64,000 nt of DNA from Streptomyces sp. DSM 110735 (GCF_016482685.1 NZ_JACYHF010000025.1:1-64000), one strand, 5' to 3'; shown: positions 1 to 9,149, numbered from the stretch's first letter. The notes: generated by a model not told the origin, from the sequence alone. Numbers and translations are program-made.

Positions 1-497
1 GCCGGACCCAGATCCGAGCCGCCGATACCGATGTTCACGACGTTCTTGATCCGCTTGCCGGTGTGCCCGGTCCACTCACCCGAGCGGACCCGGTCGGCGA
101 AGACGGCCATCTTGTCGAGGACCGCGTGCACGGCCGGGACGACGTTCTCGCCGTCCACCTCGATGACCGCCTCACGCGGGGCGCGCAGCGCGGTGTGCAG
201 GACCGCCCGGTCCTCGGTCACGTTGATGCGGTCACCGCGGAACATCGCGTCCCGCAGCCCGAACACGTCCGTAGCCGTGGCCAGTTCCTGGAGCAGGGCG
301 AGCGTCTCGTCCGTCACCAGGTTCTTGCTGTAGTCGATGTGCAGGTCGCCCACCCGGACGACGTACCGCTCCGCGCGGGACGGGTCCGCCGCGAACAGCT
401 CGCGCAGGTGCGGCTGGGGCGTGGCACGGTGGTCGGCCAGCGCCGTCCACTCGGGCCTGCGGGTGAGCTTGGGGGTGTCTGACGGTGCGTCGGACAT
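1..497 (-). CDS. pgi: Glucose-6-phosphate isomerase, N-terminal part (cut by window edge)
   Basis: Interconverts glucose 6-phosphate and fructose 6-phosphate in the cytoplasm. About 165 residues are visible, starting MSDAPSDTPKLTRRPEW; the last visible stretch NVVNIGIGGSDLGPA is the conserved sugar-phosphate-binding glycine loop of the isomerase family. The catalytic C-terminal half lies beyond the left edge. The ATG is one base after the opcA stop, so it is the last visible gene of the tkt-tal-zwf-opcA-pgi operon and translationally coupled. From memory, S. coelicolor has two pentose-phosphate clusters and the one with pgi after opcA matches this order. Confidence 0.93.
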   Translation of the reverse strand, partial: MSDAPSDTPKLTRRPEWTALADHRATPQPHLRELFAADPSRAERYVVRVGDLHIDYSKNLVTDETLALLQELATATDVFGLRDAMFRGDRINVTEDRAVLHTALRAPREAVIEVDGENVVPAVHAVLDKMAVFADRVRSGEWTGHTGKRIKNVVNIGIGGSDLGP

Positions 498-498
498 G

Positions 499-1425
499 TC
501 AGGAGTTCTCCTTGGTGGCCTCGCCCTTGAGGGCGATGGCGTACATCTCGTCTGCGTCGAGGCGGCGCAGCTCCTCGGCGATCAGCTCCGAGGTCGGGCG
601 GACCTTCAGCGCCAGGGTGCGCGGCGGCTGACCCGGCAGGGTCAGCGTGGCCAGCGGGCCCTCGGGCCGGTCGATCACGATCTCGCCCTCGGCGGTGCCG
701 AGCCGTACGGCGGTGACGACCGGGCCGCCGCTGACGACACGGTCCACCTTCACGTTCAGGCGGGCTTCCAGCCAGCGCGCGAGCAGCTCGGCGCTGGGGT
801 TGTCCTCCTCCGCCTCGACGGCGGCCGAGGTCACCTTGATCCGCGCCTGGTCCAGCGCGGCGGCGAGCATCGAGCGCCACGGGGTCAGACGGGTCCAGGC
901 GAGGTCGGTGTCGCCGGGGGCGTAGGTGCGGGCCCGGGTCGCCAGGACCTCCAGGGGTCGCTCGACCGCGTACAGGTCGGTGATCCGGCGCTGGGCGAGC
1001 GCGCCCAGGGAGTCCTTGGCGGGCGCCTCGGGAGCCTCCACCGGCCACCAGACGACCACGGGGGCGTCGGGGAGCAGCAGCGGCAGCACGACGGACCCGG
1101 CGTGGTCGGAGACCTCGCCGTAGGTGCGCAGCACGACGGTCTCACCGGCGCCTGCCTCGGAGCCGACGCGGACCTCGGCGTCGAGGCGGGAGTTGGTCCG
1201 GTCGCGCAGGGTGCGCGGGTGGCGCTTGATGACGACCAGGGTGCGCGAGGGGTGCTCGTGCGAGGCTTCCTCGGCGGCCTTGATCGCGTCGTAGGCGTTC
1301 TCCTCGTCCGTGACGATGACCATCGTCAGGACCATGCCGACGGCGGGGGTGCCGATCGCTCGGCGGCCCTCCACCAGCGCCTTGTTGATCTTGCTTGCCG
1401 TGGTGTCGGTCAGGTCGATCTTCAT
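499..1425 (-). CDS. opcA: Glucose-6-phosphate dehydrogenase assembly protein OpcA
   Basis: A 308-residue protein of the OpcA family, needed for assembly and activity of glucose-6-phosphate dehydrogenase in actinobacteria and cyanobacteria. It starts MKIDLTDTTASKINKALVE; the central segment PLLLPDAPVVVWWPVEAP is typical of the family. Its start overlaps the end of zwf by 4 nt and its stop is one base before pgi, so it is coupled on both sides. Length and neighbours are normal for Streptomyces. Confidence 0.93.
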   Translation of the reverse strand: MKIDLTDTTASKINKALVEGRRAIGTPAVGMVLTMVIVTDEENAYDAIKAAEEASHEHPSRTLVVIKRHPRTLRDRTNSRLDAEVRVGSEAGAGETVVLRTYGEVSDHAGSVVLPLLLPDAPVVVWWPVEAPEAPAKDSLGALAQRRITDLYAVERPLEVLATRARTYAPGDTDLAWTRLTPWRSMLAAALDQARIKVTSAAVEAEEDNPSAELLARWLEARLNVKVDRVVSGGPVVTAVRLGTAEGEIVIDRPEGPLATLTLPGQPPRTLALKVRPTSELIAEELRRLDADEMYAIALKGEATKENS

Positions 1426-3128
1426 GGCCTGCGCCAGCTCCGTCCGTCTCGTGCGAGCATCTCGTCGGCTTCCCGCGGTCCCCAGCTTCCGGAGTCGTAC
1501 TGCGCCGGCTTGCCGTGGGTGTCCCAGTACTCCTCGATCGGGTCGAGGATCTTCCAGGACTCTTCCACTTCCTGGGTACGGGGGAACAGGTTGGCGTCGC
1601 CGAGGAGCACGTCCAGGATGAGCCGCTCGTACGCCTCGGGGCTGGACTCGGTGAAGGACTCGCCGTAGGCGAAGTCCATCGAGACGTCCCGGATCTCCAT
1701 GGAGGTGCCGGGCACCTTGGAGCCGAAGCGGACGGTCATGCCCTCGTCGGGCTGGACGCGGATGACGATCGCGTTCTCGCCCAGCTCCTCCGTGGCGGTG
1801 GAGTCGAAGGGGGAGTGCGGAGCGCGCTTGAAGACGATCGCGATCTCGGTGACGCGACGGCCCAGGCGCTTGCCGGTGCGCAGGTAGAACGGCACGCCCG
1901 CCCAGCGGCGGTTGTCGATCTCCAGCTTCACGGCCGCGTAGGTGTCGGTGGTCGACTCGGGGTTGATCCCGTCCTCTTCGAGGTAGCCGACGACCTTCTC
2001 GCCGCCCTGCCAGCCCGAGGCGTACTGGCCGCGCACGGTGTGCTCGCCCAGCTCGTCGGGGAGGCGGACCGACTTGAGGACCTTCAGCTTCTCGGTGAGC
2101 AGCGAGTCCGCGTCGAACGCGATCGGCTCCTCCATGGCGGTGAGCGCCATGAGCTGGAGCAGGTGGTTCTGGATCACGTCACGGGCGGCGCCGATGCCGT
2201 CGTAGTAGCCCGCGCGGCCGCCGATGCCGATGTCCTCGGCCATCGTGATCTGCACGTGGTCCACGTAACTGCGGTTCCAGATGGGCTCGTACATCTGGTT
2301 GGCGAAGCGGAGCGCCAGGATGTTCTGGACGGTCTCCTTGCCGAGGTAGTGGTCGATGCGGAACACCTGGTCCGGCTCGAACACCTCGTGCACGATCGCG
2401 TTCAGCTCGTGCGCGCTGGCCAGGTCGTGGCCGAACGGCTTCTCGATGACCGCGCGGCGCCAGGAGCCCTCGGGGGCGTCCGCCAGACCGTGCTTCTTGA
2501 GCTGCTGGACGACCTTGGGGAAGAACTTCGGCGGCACCGAGAGGTAGTACGCGAAGTTGCCGCCGGTGCCCCGGGAGGCGTCCAGCTCGTCGACGGCCTG
2601 CTTGAGCTGGTCGAAGGCGGTGTCGTCGTCGAAGTCGCCGGGGATGAAGCGCATGCCCTCGGCGAGCTGCTGCCACACCTCCTCGCGGAACGGCGTGCGC
2701 GCGTGCTCCTTGACGGCGTCGTGGACGACCTGTGCGAAGTCCTGGTCCTCCCAGTCGCGGCGGGCGAAGCCCACCAGGGAGAAGCCCGGCGGCAGCAGAC
2801 CGCGGTTGGCCAGGTCGTAGACGGCCGGCATGAGCTTCTTGCGGGACAGGTCACCGGTGACACCGAAGATGACCAGACCCGACGGACCCGCGATGCGGGG
2901 CAGTCGGCGGTCGCGGGCGTCGCGCAGCGGGTTGTCCCAGTCGGCGGCCGGGACCACCGGGACGCGCACCTGCTCGGCCGCGCGGGCGGCGGCGGGCCGC
3001 TCCTTGGCCTTGGCGCGCGCCTTGGTCCCGGTCTCGGCGGGTGCCGCCTTGACCTCGGCCTCGGCCGGGGCCTGCGCGGCCCCGGCTTCGGCGGGGGCCG
3101 ACTTGGCCCCGGCTGACTTGCTTGCCAT
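1422..3128 (-). CDS. zwf: Glucose-6-phosphate 1-dehydrogenase
   Basis: Oxidises glucose 6-phosphate to 6-phosphogluconolactone with NADP, the entry step of the oxidative pentose-phosphate pathway. The nucleotide-binding GVTGDLSRKKLMP and active-site RIDHYLGKE motifs are intact. At 568 residues it is longer than the usual 500-510: the first ~60 residues are a low-complexity Ala/Lys/Glu/Pro-rich stretch (MASKSAGAKSAPAEAG...) before the conserved NPLRDARDRRLPRIAGPSG. The ATG at 3128 overlaps the tal stop by one base, which favours it as the true start and the extension as translated. It ends in a 4-nt overlap with opcA. Confidence 0.95.
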   Translation of the reverse strand: MASKSAGAKSAPAEAGAAQAPAEAEVKAAPAETGTKARAKAKERPAAARAAEQVRVPVVPAADWDNPLRDARDRRLPRIAGPSGLVIFGVTGDLSRKKLMPAVYDLANRGLLPPGFSLVGFARRDWEDQDFAQVVHDAVKEHARTPFREEVWQQLAEGMRFIPGDFDDDTAFDQLKQAVDELDASRGTGGNFAYYLSVPPKFFPKVVQQLKKHGLADAPEGSWRRAVIEKPFGHDLASAHELNAIVHEVFEPDQVFRIDHYLGKETVQNILALRFANQMYEPIWNRSYVDHVQITMAEDIGIGGRAGYYDGIGAARDVIQNHLLQLMALTAMEEPIAFDADSLLTEKLKVLKSVRLPDELGEHTVRGQYASGWQGGEKVVGYLEEDGINPESTTDTYAAVKLEIDNRRWAGVPFYLRTGKRLGRRVTEIAIVFKRAPHSPFDSTATEELGENAIVIRVQPDEGMTVRFGSKVPGTSMEIRDVSMDFAYGESFTESSPEAYERLILDVLLGDANLFPRTQEVEESWKILDPIEEYWDTHGKPAQYDSGSWGPREADEMLARDGRSWRRP

Positions 3129-4270
3129 TACGCGTCCACTCCCTTGCTCTTCAGGGACTCGGTCACGGCGTCCAGCAGCTCCAGCCAGGCGGCCTCGAAC
3201 TTGGCGACGGCCTCGTCCTCGAGCTGCTGGACGACCTCGTCGTAGGAGATGCCCAGCTTCTCCACGGCGGCGAGGTCGGCGCGGGCCTGCTCGTAGCGGC
3301 CGGTCACCGTGTCACCGGTGATGTCGCCGTGGTCGGCGGTGGCCTTGAGCGTGCCCTCGGGCATGGTGTTGACGGTGCCGGGGGCGACCAGCTCGTCCAC
3401 GTACAGGGTGTCCTTGTACGCCGGGTCCTTCACACCGGTGGAGGCCCACAGCGGACGCTGCTTGTTGGCACCCGCGGTGGCCAGCGCCTGCCAGCGGTCG
3501 GACGAGAAGACTTCCTCGTACGCCTCGTAGGCCAGACGGGCGTTGGCGAGGGCCGCGCGACCCTTCAGGGCCAGCGCCTCGTCGGTGCCCAGCGCGGTCA
3601 GGCGCTTGTCGATCTCGGAGTCCACGCGGGACACGAAGAAGGACGCCACGGAGTGGATCTGGGAGAGGTCGATGCCGCGCTCCTTGGCCTTCTCCAGACC
3701 GGCCAGGTAGGCGGCCATGACCTCGCGGTAGCGCTCCAGGGAGAAGATCAGGGTCACGTTGACGCTGATGCCCAGGCCGATGACCTCGGTGATGGCCGGC
3801 AGACCCGCCTTGGTGGCCGGGATCTTGATCATCACGTTGGGGCGGTCGACCAGCCAGTTGAGCTGCTTGGCCTCGGCCACGGTGGCGACGGTGTTGTGGG
3901 CCAGACGGGGGTCGACCTCGATGGAGACCCGGCCGTCGCGGCCCTCGGTGGCGTCATACACGCCGCGCAGGATGTCGGAGGCGTCGCGCACGTCGGCGGT
4001 CGTCATCATGCGGACGGCCTCGTCGACGGTCAGACCGCGCACGGCCAGGTCGGTGAGCTGCTCCTCGTACCCCTCGCCCGAGCCGATGGCGGCCTGGAAG
4101 ATGGAGGGGTTGGTGGTGACGCCGACGACGCCGCCGTCCGTCACCAGCGCGGCGAGGCTGCCCGAGGTGATCCGCTTGCGCGACAGGTCGTCCAGCCAGA
4201 CCGAGACGCCCTCGTCGGCGAGACGCTTGAGGGAACCGGGGGTGCTGATTGCTTCGGTCACAGTGCTCAT
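3128..4270 (-). CDS. tal: Transaldolase
   Basis: Transfers dihydroxyacetone units between sugar phosphates in the non-oxidative pentose-phosphate branch. The 380-residue protein starts MSTVTEAISTPGSLKRLADEG and carries the long-form actinobacterial transaldolase features: TTNPSIFQAAI near residue 55, and NVMIKIPATKAGLPAI, whose lysine forms the Schiff base. It sits 19 nt after tkt and touches zwf by one base, so all are probably co-transcribed. Confidence 0.95.
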   Translation of the reverse strand: MSTVTEAISTPGSLKRLADEGVSVWLDDLSRKRITSGSLAALVTDGGVVGVTTNPSIFQAAIGSGEGYEEQLTDLAVRGLTVDEAVRMMTTADVRDASDILRGVYDATEGRDGRVSIEVDPRLAHNTVATVAEAKQLNWLVDRPNVMIKIPATKAGLPAITEVIGLGISVNVTLIFSLERYREVMAAYLAGLEKAKERGIDLSQIHSVASFFVSRVDSEIDKRLTALGTDEALALKGRAALANARLAYEAYEEVFSSDRWQALATAGANKQRPLWASTGVKDPAYKDTLYVDELVAPGTVNTMPEGTLKATADHGDITGDTVTGRYEQARADLAAVEKLGISYDEVVQQLEDEAVAKFEAAWLELLDAVTESLKSKGVDA

Positions 4271-4289
4271 TCTTTCTTTGTCGCGTGGA

Positions 4290-6365
4290 TCAGGCGCGCG
4301 CGGCGGCCAGCGATTCGCGGGCCACGTCGGCGACGTTCTCGGGGGTGAAGCCGTACTCGGCGAACAGGGTCTTGGCGTCGGCGGAGGCGCCGAAGTGCTC
4401 CAGGGAGACGATGCGGCCCGCGTCGCCCACGTAGCGGTACCAGGTCAGCCCGATGCCGGCCTCGACGGCCACGCGCGCCTTGACGGCGGGCGGCAGGACG
4501 CTCTCGCGGTAGGCGCGGTCCTGCTGCTCGAACCACTCCACGGACGGCATGGAGACCACGCGCGTACCGATGCCCTCGGCCTCCAGCGCCTCACGGGCGG
4601 CCACGGCGAGGTGCACCTCGGAGCCGGTCGCGATGATGATCACCTCCGGGACCTCGGTCGAGGAGTCGGCGAGGACGTAGCCGCCCTTGGCCGCGTCCTC
4701 GTTCGGAGCGTACGTCGGGACACCCTGGCGGGTGAGGGCGAGTCCGTGCGGTGCCGGGTCGCTGGCGTGCCTCTTCAGGATCTCGGCCCAGGCGATGGCG
4801 GTCTCGTTGGCGTCCGCCGGGCGGACGACGTTGAGGCCCGGGATCGCGCGCAGCGAGGCCAGGTGCTCGACCGGCTGGTGGGTCGGGCCGTCCTCGCCGA
4901 GACCGATGGAGTCGTGCGTCCAGACGTACGTCACCGGGAGCTGCATGAGGGCCGACATGCGGACGGCGTTGCGCATGTAGTCGGAGAACACCAGGAAGGT
5001 GCCGCCGTAGACGCGGGTGTTGCCGTGCAGGGCGATGCCGTTCATCTCGGCGGCCATGGAGAACTCGCGGATACCGAAGTGGACGGTACGGCCGTACGGG
5101 TTCGCCTCGGGCAGCGGGTTGCCCTTAGGGAGGAAGGAGCTGCTCGCGTCGATGGTGGTGTTGTTCGAGCCCGCGAGGTCGGCGGAGCCGCCCCACAGCT
5201 CGGGCAGGACCGGGCCGAGCGCCTGGAGGACCTTGCCGGAGGCGGCGCGGGTGGCGACCGAGGTGCCCTCCTCGAAGACCGGCAGGGCGTCCTGCCAGCC
5301 CTCGGGCAGCTCGCCCTTGGAGACGCGGTCGAACAGCTCGGCGCGCGCGGGCTGGGCGGTGCGCCACTCGGCGATCTTCTTGTCCCAGGCGGCGTGCGCC
5401 TCGGCACCGCGGTCCAGGGCGCGGCGGGCGTGACGCAGGACCTCGTCGGAGACCTCGAAGGACTGCTCCGGGTCGAAGCCGAGGACGCGCTTGGTGGCCG
5501 CGATCTCCTCTGCGCCGAGCGCGGAGCCGTGGGACGCCTCGGTGTTCTGGGCGGTCGGGGCGGGCCAGGCGATGATCGTGCGCATCGCGATGATGGAGGG
5601 GCGCCCGGTCTCCGCCTTGGCGGCGGTCAGCGCCGCGTACAGCGCGGGGACGTCCACGTCGCCCTCGGCGGTGGGCTCGATGCGCTGGGTGTGCCAGCCG
5701 TACGCCTCGTACCGCCCCAGGACGTCCTCGGAGAAGGCGGTCTCGGTGTCGCCCTCGATCGAGATGTGGTTGTCGTCGTAGAGGAAGACCAGGTTGCCGA
5801 GCTTCTGGTGGCCGGCGAGCGAGGACGCCTCGGCGGAGACGCCCTCCTCCAGGTCGCCGTCGGAGACGATCGCCCAGATGGTGTGGTCGAAGGGGGAGGT
5901 GCCCTCGGGAGCCTCCGGGTCGAACAGACCGCGCTCGTAGCGGGCGGCCATGGCCATGCCCACCGCGTTGGCGGCGCCCTGGCCGAGCGGTCCGGTCGTC
6001 GTCTCGACACCGGCGGTGTGCCCGTACTCCGGGTGGCCGGGCGTCTTCGAGCCCTGGGTGCGGAACGCCTTGAGGTCGTCCAGCTCCAGCTCGTAGCCCG
6101 CGAGGAAGAGCTGGGTGTACAGCGTCAGCGAGGTGTGGCCGGGGGACAGCACGAAGCGGTCACGGCCGGTCCACTCGGGGTCCGCGGGGTCGTGCTTCAT
6201 CACCTTCTGAAAGATCGTGTACGCGGCAGGCGCGAGGCTCATCGCGGTGCCGGGGTGGCCGTTGCCGACCTTCTGCACGGCGTCGGCCGCGAGAAGCCGG
6301 GCCGTGTCGACGGCGCGACGGTCGAGATCGGTCCACTCGAAGCTCTCGGGTGTCTGCGTGCTCAT
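4290..6365 (-). CDS. tkt: Transketolase
   Basis: Thiamine-diphosphate enzyme transferring two-carbon units in the non-oxidative pentose-phosphate pathway. The 691-residue protein shows the expected motifs: GNGHPGTAMSLAP, the ThDP-binding GDGDLEEGVSAEAS...DDNHISIEGD region, and EDGPTHQPVEHLASLRAIP in the pyrimidine domain. I start it at MSTQTPESFEW because a GAGGA lies about 10 nt upstream; a longer in-frame start at 6404 lacks one. It is the first gene of the operon, and an AT-rich palindrome (6419-6433) lies just upstream. Confidence 0.96.
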   Translation of the reverse strand: MSTQTPESFEWTDLDRRAVDTARLLAADAVQKVGNGHPGTAMSLAPAAYTIFQKVMKHDPADPEWTGRDRFVLSPGHTSLTLYTQLFLAGYELELDDLKAFRTQGSKTPGHPEYGHTAGVETTTGPLGQGAANAVGMAMAARYERGLFDPEAPEGTSPFDHTIWAIVSDGDLEEGVSAEASSLAGHQKLGNLVFLYDDNHISIEGDTETAFSEDVLGRYEAYGWHTQRIEPTAEGDVDVPALYAALTAAKAETGRPSIIAMRTIIAWPAPTAQNTEASHGSALGAEEIAATKRVLGFDPEQSFEVSDEVLRHARRALDRGAEAHAAWDKKIAEWRTAQPARAELFDRVSKGELPEGWQDALPVFEEGTSVATRAASGKVLQALGPVLPELWGGSADLAGSNNTTIDASSSFLPKGNPLPEANPYGRTVHFGIREFSMAAEMNGIALHGNTRVYGGTFLVFSDYMRNAVRMSALMQLPVTYVWTHDSIGLGEDGPTHQPVEHLASLRAIPGLNVVRPADANETAIAWAEILKRHASDPAPHGLALTRQGVPTYAPNEDAAKGGYVLADSSTEVPEVIIIATGSEVHLAVAAREALEAEGIGTRVVSMPSVEWFEQQDRAYRESVLPPAVKARVAVEAGIGLTWYRYVGDAGRIVSLEHFGASADAKTLFAEYGFTPENVADVARESLAAARA

Positions 6366-6418
6366 CTTCAAGAAGTCCTCGTTCGAAGCATGGTTTCTGA
6401 TCAAACGCGTTCAAACTT

Positions 6419-6433
6419 AAAAGTCTGACTTTT
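6419..6433. promoter_or_regulatory. AT-rich palindrome upstream of tkt (putative operator)
   Basis: AAAAGTCTGACTTTT is a perfect inverted repeat (7-bp arms, 1-bp centre) about 55 bp upstream of the tkt start, in the only AT-rich patch nearby. Position and symmetry fit a repressor or activator site for the pentose-phosphate operon. The cognate regulator is unknown; the divergent AraC gene at 6512 is one candidate. Confidence 0.45.
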
Positions 6434-6511
6434 TCGCGGAAAGGTCGGGGTGTGTCAGCCTGTGGTGAATCTGGGACAACGAACGCGTGAGAGGGACGGC
6501 GCGAAAAGAAC

Positions 6512-7417
6512 ATGGCGGACAGAACCACTCAAGCCGCTCCGGGCGGTCGGCACGGCGAGGGCATCGCGACCTTCCCCTTCCCGACCGAGCTGGCGGTGGG
6601 CGGCGTCGGGATGCAGGTCGGCGCGATGGGCACCGATCACTCCTGGCACGCCGACGCGCCGCTCGACCGCGTCCACCGCATCGACTTCCACGTGGTCATG
6701 CTCTTCACCGGGGGTCCCGTACGGCACATGATCGACTTCGCCGAGTACGAGGCGGGACCCGGCGACCTGCTGTGGATCCGGCCCGGCCAGATCCACCGCT
6801 TCGACCGCACCCGTGAGTACCGGGGCACCGTTCTCACCATGCAGCCCGGCTTCCTCCCCCGCTCCACCGTCGAGGCCACCAACCTCTACCGCTACGACCT
6901 GCCTCCGCTGCTGCACCCCGAACCCGCCCAGCTCGCCGCACTCCAGGCGTCCCTGGACCAACTGCGCCGCGAGTACGAGGACACCACTACCCTCCCGCTC
7001 AGCCTGCACACCGCCGTCCTGCGGCACAGCCTGACGGCGTTCCTGCTGCGCCTGGCCCACCTCGCGGCCAGCTCCGCCGAGGCGTCCCGGCGCCAGGCCG
7101 ACACCACCTTCACCCTCTTCCGGGACGCGGTCGAGAAGGGGTTCCCCACCAACCACAGCGTCAACGCCTACGCCGACGCCCTCGGTTACTCCCGCCGCAC
7201 CCTGGTCCGCGCCGTCCGCGCCGCCACCGGGCAGACCCCCAAGGGCTTCATCGACCGCCGCGTCATCCTGGAGGCCAAACGCCTCCTCGCCCACACCGAC
7301 ATGCCCATCGGCCGCGTCGGCGCCGCCGTCGGCTTCCCGGACAACGCCAACTTCTCCAAGTTCTTCCACCTGCACACCGGGCAGACGCCGGTGGCGTTCC
7401 GGGCGGAGCTGCGCTGA
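6512..7417 (+). CDS. AraC-family transcriptional regulator with cupin sensor domain
   Basis: A 301-residue regulator. The N-terminal ~120 residues form a cupin-like ligand-binding domain (HRIDFHVVMLFTGG, then DLLWIRPGQIHRFD). The C-terminal ~100 residues form a double HTH (VNAYADALGYSRRTLVRAVR and IGRVGAAVGFPDNANFSKFF), ending in the typical TGQTPVAFRAELR. It is divergent from tkt with a 146-bp gap and followed at 75 bp by an MFS exporter. The ligand cannot be read from sequence; a sugar or small aromatic would be usual. Confidence 0.9.
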   Translation: MADRTTQAAPGGRHGEGIATFPFPTELAVGGVGMQVGAMGTDHSWHADAPLDRVHRIDFHVVMLFTGGPVRHMIDFAEYEAGPGDLLWIRPGQIHRFDRTREYRGTVLTMQPGFLPRSTVEATNLYRYDLPPLLHPEPAQLAALQASLDQLRREYEDTTTLPLSLHTAVLRHSLTAFLLRLAHLAASSAEASRRQADTTFTLFRDAVEKGFPTNHSVNAYADALGYSRRTLVRAVRAATGQTPKGFIDRRVILEAKRLLAHTDMPIGRVGAAVGFPDNANFSKFFHLHTGQTPVAFRAELR

Positions 7418-7452
7418 GGCGGGGCGTTGCCTCGGACCGGGCTTGACCGGGC

Positions 7453-7491
7453 TTGACCCTCACCCCGGCGTGAAGGTCGAGGCTGCCGGAC
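7453..7491 (+). promoter_or_regulatory. MerR-type promoter driving the MFS exporter; likely leaderless transcript
   Basis: A -35-like TTGACC (7453-7458) and a -10-like GAGGCT (7479-7484) are separated by 20 bp, the over-long spacer typical of MerR-activated promoters. The spacer region holds an inverted repeat GACCCTCAC/GTGAAGGTC (7455-7478, 8 of 9 pairs). The ATG at 7492 lies 7 nt after the -10, so transcription would begin at or next to the start codon. The MerR gene downstream at 8718 is the obvious regulator. Confidence 0.6.
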
Positions 7492-8694
7492 ATGAACCGA
7501 ACGCCACACCCGTCCCGGGCACTCGCGGTCCTGACGCTCTGCTCGTTCACCCTCGGCACCGGCGAGATCATGATCGCGGGACTGCTGCCCGCCATCGCCG
7601 CCGACGTCTCGGTCCCGCTGTCCACGGCGGGGCTGCTGGTCAGCGCGTTCGCCCTGACCGTCGTCGTCGGCGGTCCGGTCCTCGCGCTCGCCACCGGTCG
7701 CGTCCCGCGCCGGGGGATGCTCGTCGCCCTGATGGGCTGTTACGTCCTGGGCAACGCCGTCTCCGCGCCGGCCCCGGGCTTCGGGCTCCTCGCCGGGGGT
7801 CGTGTCCTCGCCGCCCTCGCGCACTCCGCGCTGATGCCGCTGTTCTTCCGCACCGCCGCCGACCTGGTCCCGCCGGAGCGGCGCGGCCGGGCGGTCGCCC
7901 GGGTCTCGGCCGGATTCAGCCTGGCCATGATCGCCGGGCTGCCGCTCGGCACCGCCGTCGGGCAGTGGCTGGGCTGGCGGGCCACCTTCTGGGCCGTCGC
8001 CGCGCTCACCGCCGCGGTCACGGTGTGCGTGGCACCGCTGGTGCCCGGCTCTCCGGAACAGGCTGCCCCAGGACGGCGCCTGACGGAACTGCGGGTGCTC
8101 GGCGACCGGCGGGTGCGCGCGGTCACGGCGGTGACCGCCCTGAGCGCGGCGGCCGCCTTCACCGCGTACACCTACGTCACTCCGCTGCTCACCGACACCG
8201 TCGGCTTCAGCCCCTCCGCCGCGACCGTGCTCCTGCTGCTGTTCGGCATCGGCGGCACGGTGGGCAGCACGGTCGGCGGGCGGCTCACCGACCGCTCGGT
8301 GACCGGCGCGATCGGCTGGACCGTGGGAGGGCTCGCCGCCGCCCTGCTGCTCCTGGCCGTGACCACCGGGGCGAAGGCGCCCGCGGTGGCCGCCCTGTTC
8401 CTCTTCGGAGTCACCTACTACGCCGTCATCCCGGCGGTGAACACCCGGCTCCTCGACGTCGCCGCCGGACGGGCTCGCACCCTCGCGCTCACCGTGCAGA
8501 GCTCGGCGTTCAACCTCGGTACGGCGCTGGGCGGCTGGCTCGGCGGACGGCTGCTCGCGGCCGGGGCCGGACTGGAGCGGTTGCCGCTCGCGGGTAGCCT
8601 GATCGCGCTCGCGGCGCTGGCGTGGACCCTGCGGGAAGCGGCGGGGGAGCGGCGCGCCGCCGTGGCGGACCGCCCGGGCGAGCGTGTCGCCTGA
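7492..8694 (+). CDS. MFS drug-exporter family transporter (DHA1 type)
   Basis: A 400-residue integral membrane protein with about 12 hydrophobic segments. It starts MNRTPHPSRALAVLTLCSFTLGTGE, with LGTGEIMIAGLLPAIAADV in the first helix as in the chloramphenicol/arabinose exporter (Cmx/AraJ) subgroup. GGRVLAALAHSALMPLFFRTA and SAGFSLAMIAGLPLGTAVG are the helix 4-5 motifs. Its start coincides with the predicted start point of a MerR-type promoter, and a MerR gene lies 23 bp downstream, so it is probably an inducible efflux pump. The substrate is unknown. Confidence 0.88.
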   Translation: MNRTPHPSRALAVLTLCSFTLGTGEIMIAGLLPAIAADVSVPLSTAGLLVSAFALTVVVGGPVLALATGRVPRRGMLVALMGCYVLGNAVSAPAPGFGLLAGGRVLAALAHSALMPLFFRTAADLVPPERRGRAVARVSAGFSLAMIAGLPLGTAVGQWLGWRATFWAVAALTAAVTVCVAPLVPGSPEQAAPGRRLTELRVLGDRRVRAVTAVTALSAAAAFTAYTYVTPLLTDTVGFSPSAATVLLLLFGIGGTVGSTVGGRLTDRSVTGAIGWTVGGLAAALLLLAVTTGAKAPAVAALFLFGVTYYAVIPAVNTRLLDVAAGRARTLALTVQSSAFNLGTALGGWLGGRLLAAGAGLERLPLAGSLIALAALAWTLREAAGERRAAVADRPGERVA

Positions 8695-8717
8695 CCTCCC
8701 GGGAAAGAGGGAACACC

Positions 8718-9140
8718 ATGCGCATCGGGGAACTCGCCCACGCGACCGGCACCACCACCCGGGCCCTGCGCTACTACGAGGAACACGGGCTGCTCCGCCC
8801 CGAACGCTCCGCGAACGGCTACCGCTCCTACGGTCCCGACGCCGTCCGCGTCGTCGAGAACATCCGCCTGCTCCTGGCCTCCGGCCTCACCACCGACGAC
8901 CTGCTCCTGATCGAGGACTGCCTGCGCGACGAACTCGCGGGCACCCACCGTTGCGCGGAACCCGCCGCCAAGACCGCGCTGCTCGAACAGCGGCTGACCG
9001 TGGTCCAGGGGCGGATCGACGAACTGGCGCGGGTACGGGCAGAGTTGCTGGACCGGCTGACGGAACTGGGCGCGCGTCCCGGAAACGGCTGCCGCCAGGA
9101 GGCGCACCCCCTGGCGGCAGCCGCCGTTCCCTCTCGCTGA
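8718..9140 (+). CDS. MerR-family transcriptional regulator
   Basis: A 140-residue MerR protein: winged HTH at residues 1-70 (MRIGELAHATGTTTRALRYY, then ANGYRSYGPDAVRVVENIR), followed by a dimerisation helix (LLEQRLTVVQGRIDELARV). I start at the ATG preceded by AAGAGGG; an upstream in-frame start would remove the canonical N-terminus. Two cysteines (IEDCLRD and HRCAEP) and one near the C-terminus (GNGCRQE) are present, but not in a clear metal-binding pattern. It probably activates the adjacent MFS gene. Confidence 0.88.
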   Translation: MRIGELAHATGTTTRALRYYEEHGLLRPERSANGYRSYGPDAVRVVENIRLLLASGLTTDDLLLIEDCLRDELAGTHRCAEPAAKTALLEQRLTVVQGRIDELARVRAELLDRLTELGARPGNGCRQEAHPLAAAAVPSR

Positions 9141-9149
9141 CAGAACTCG

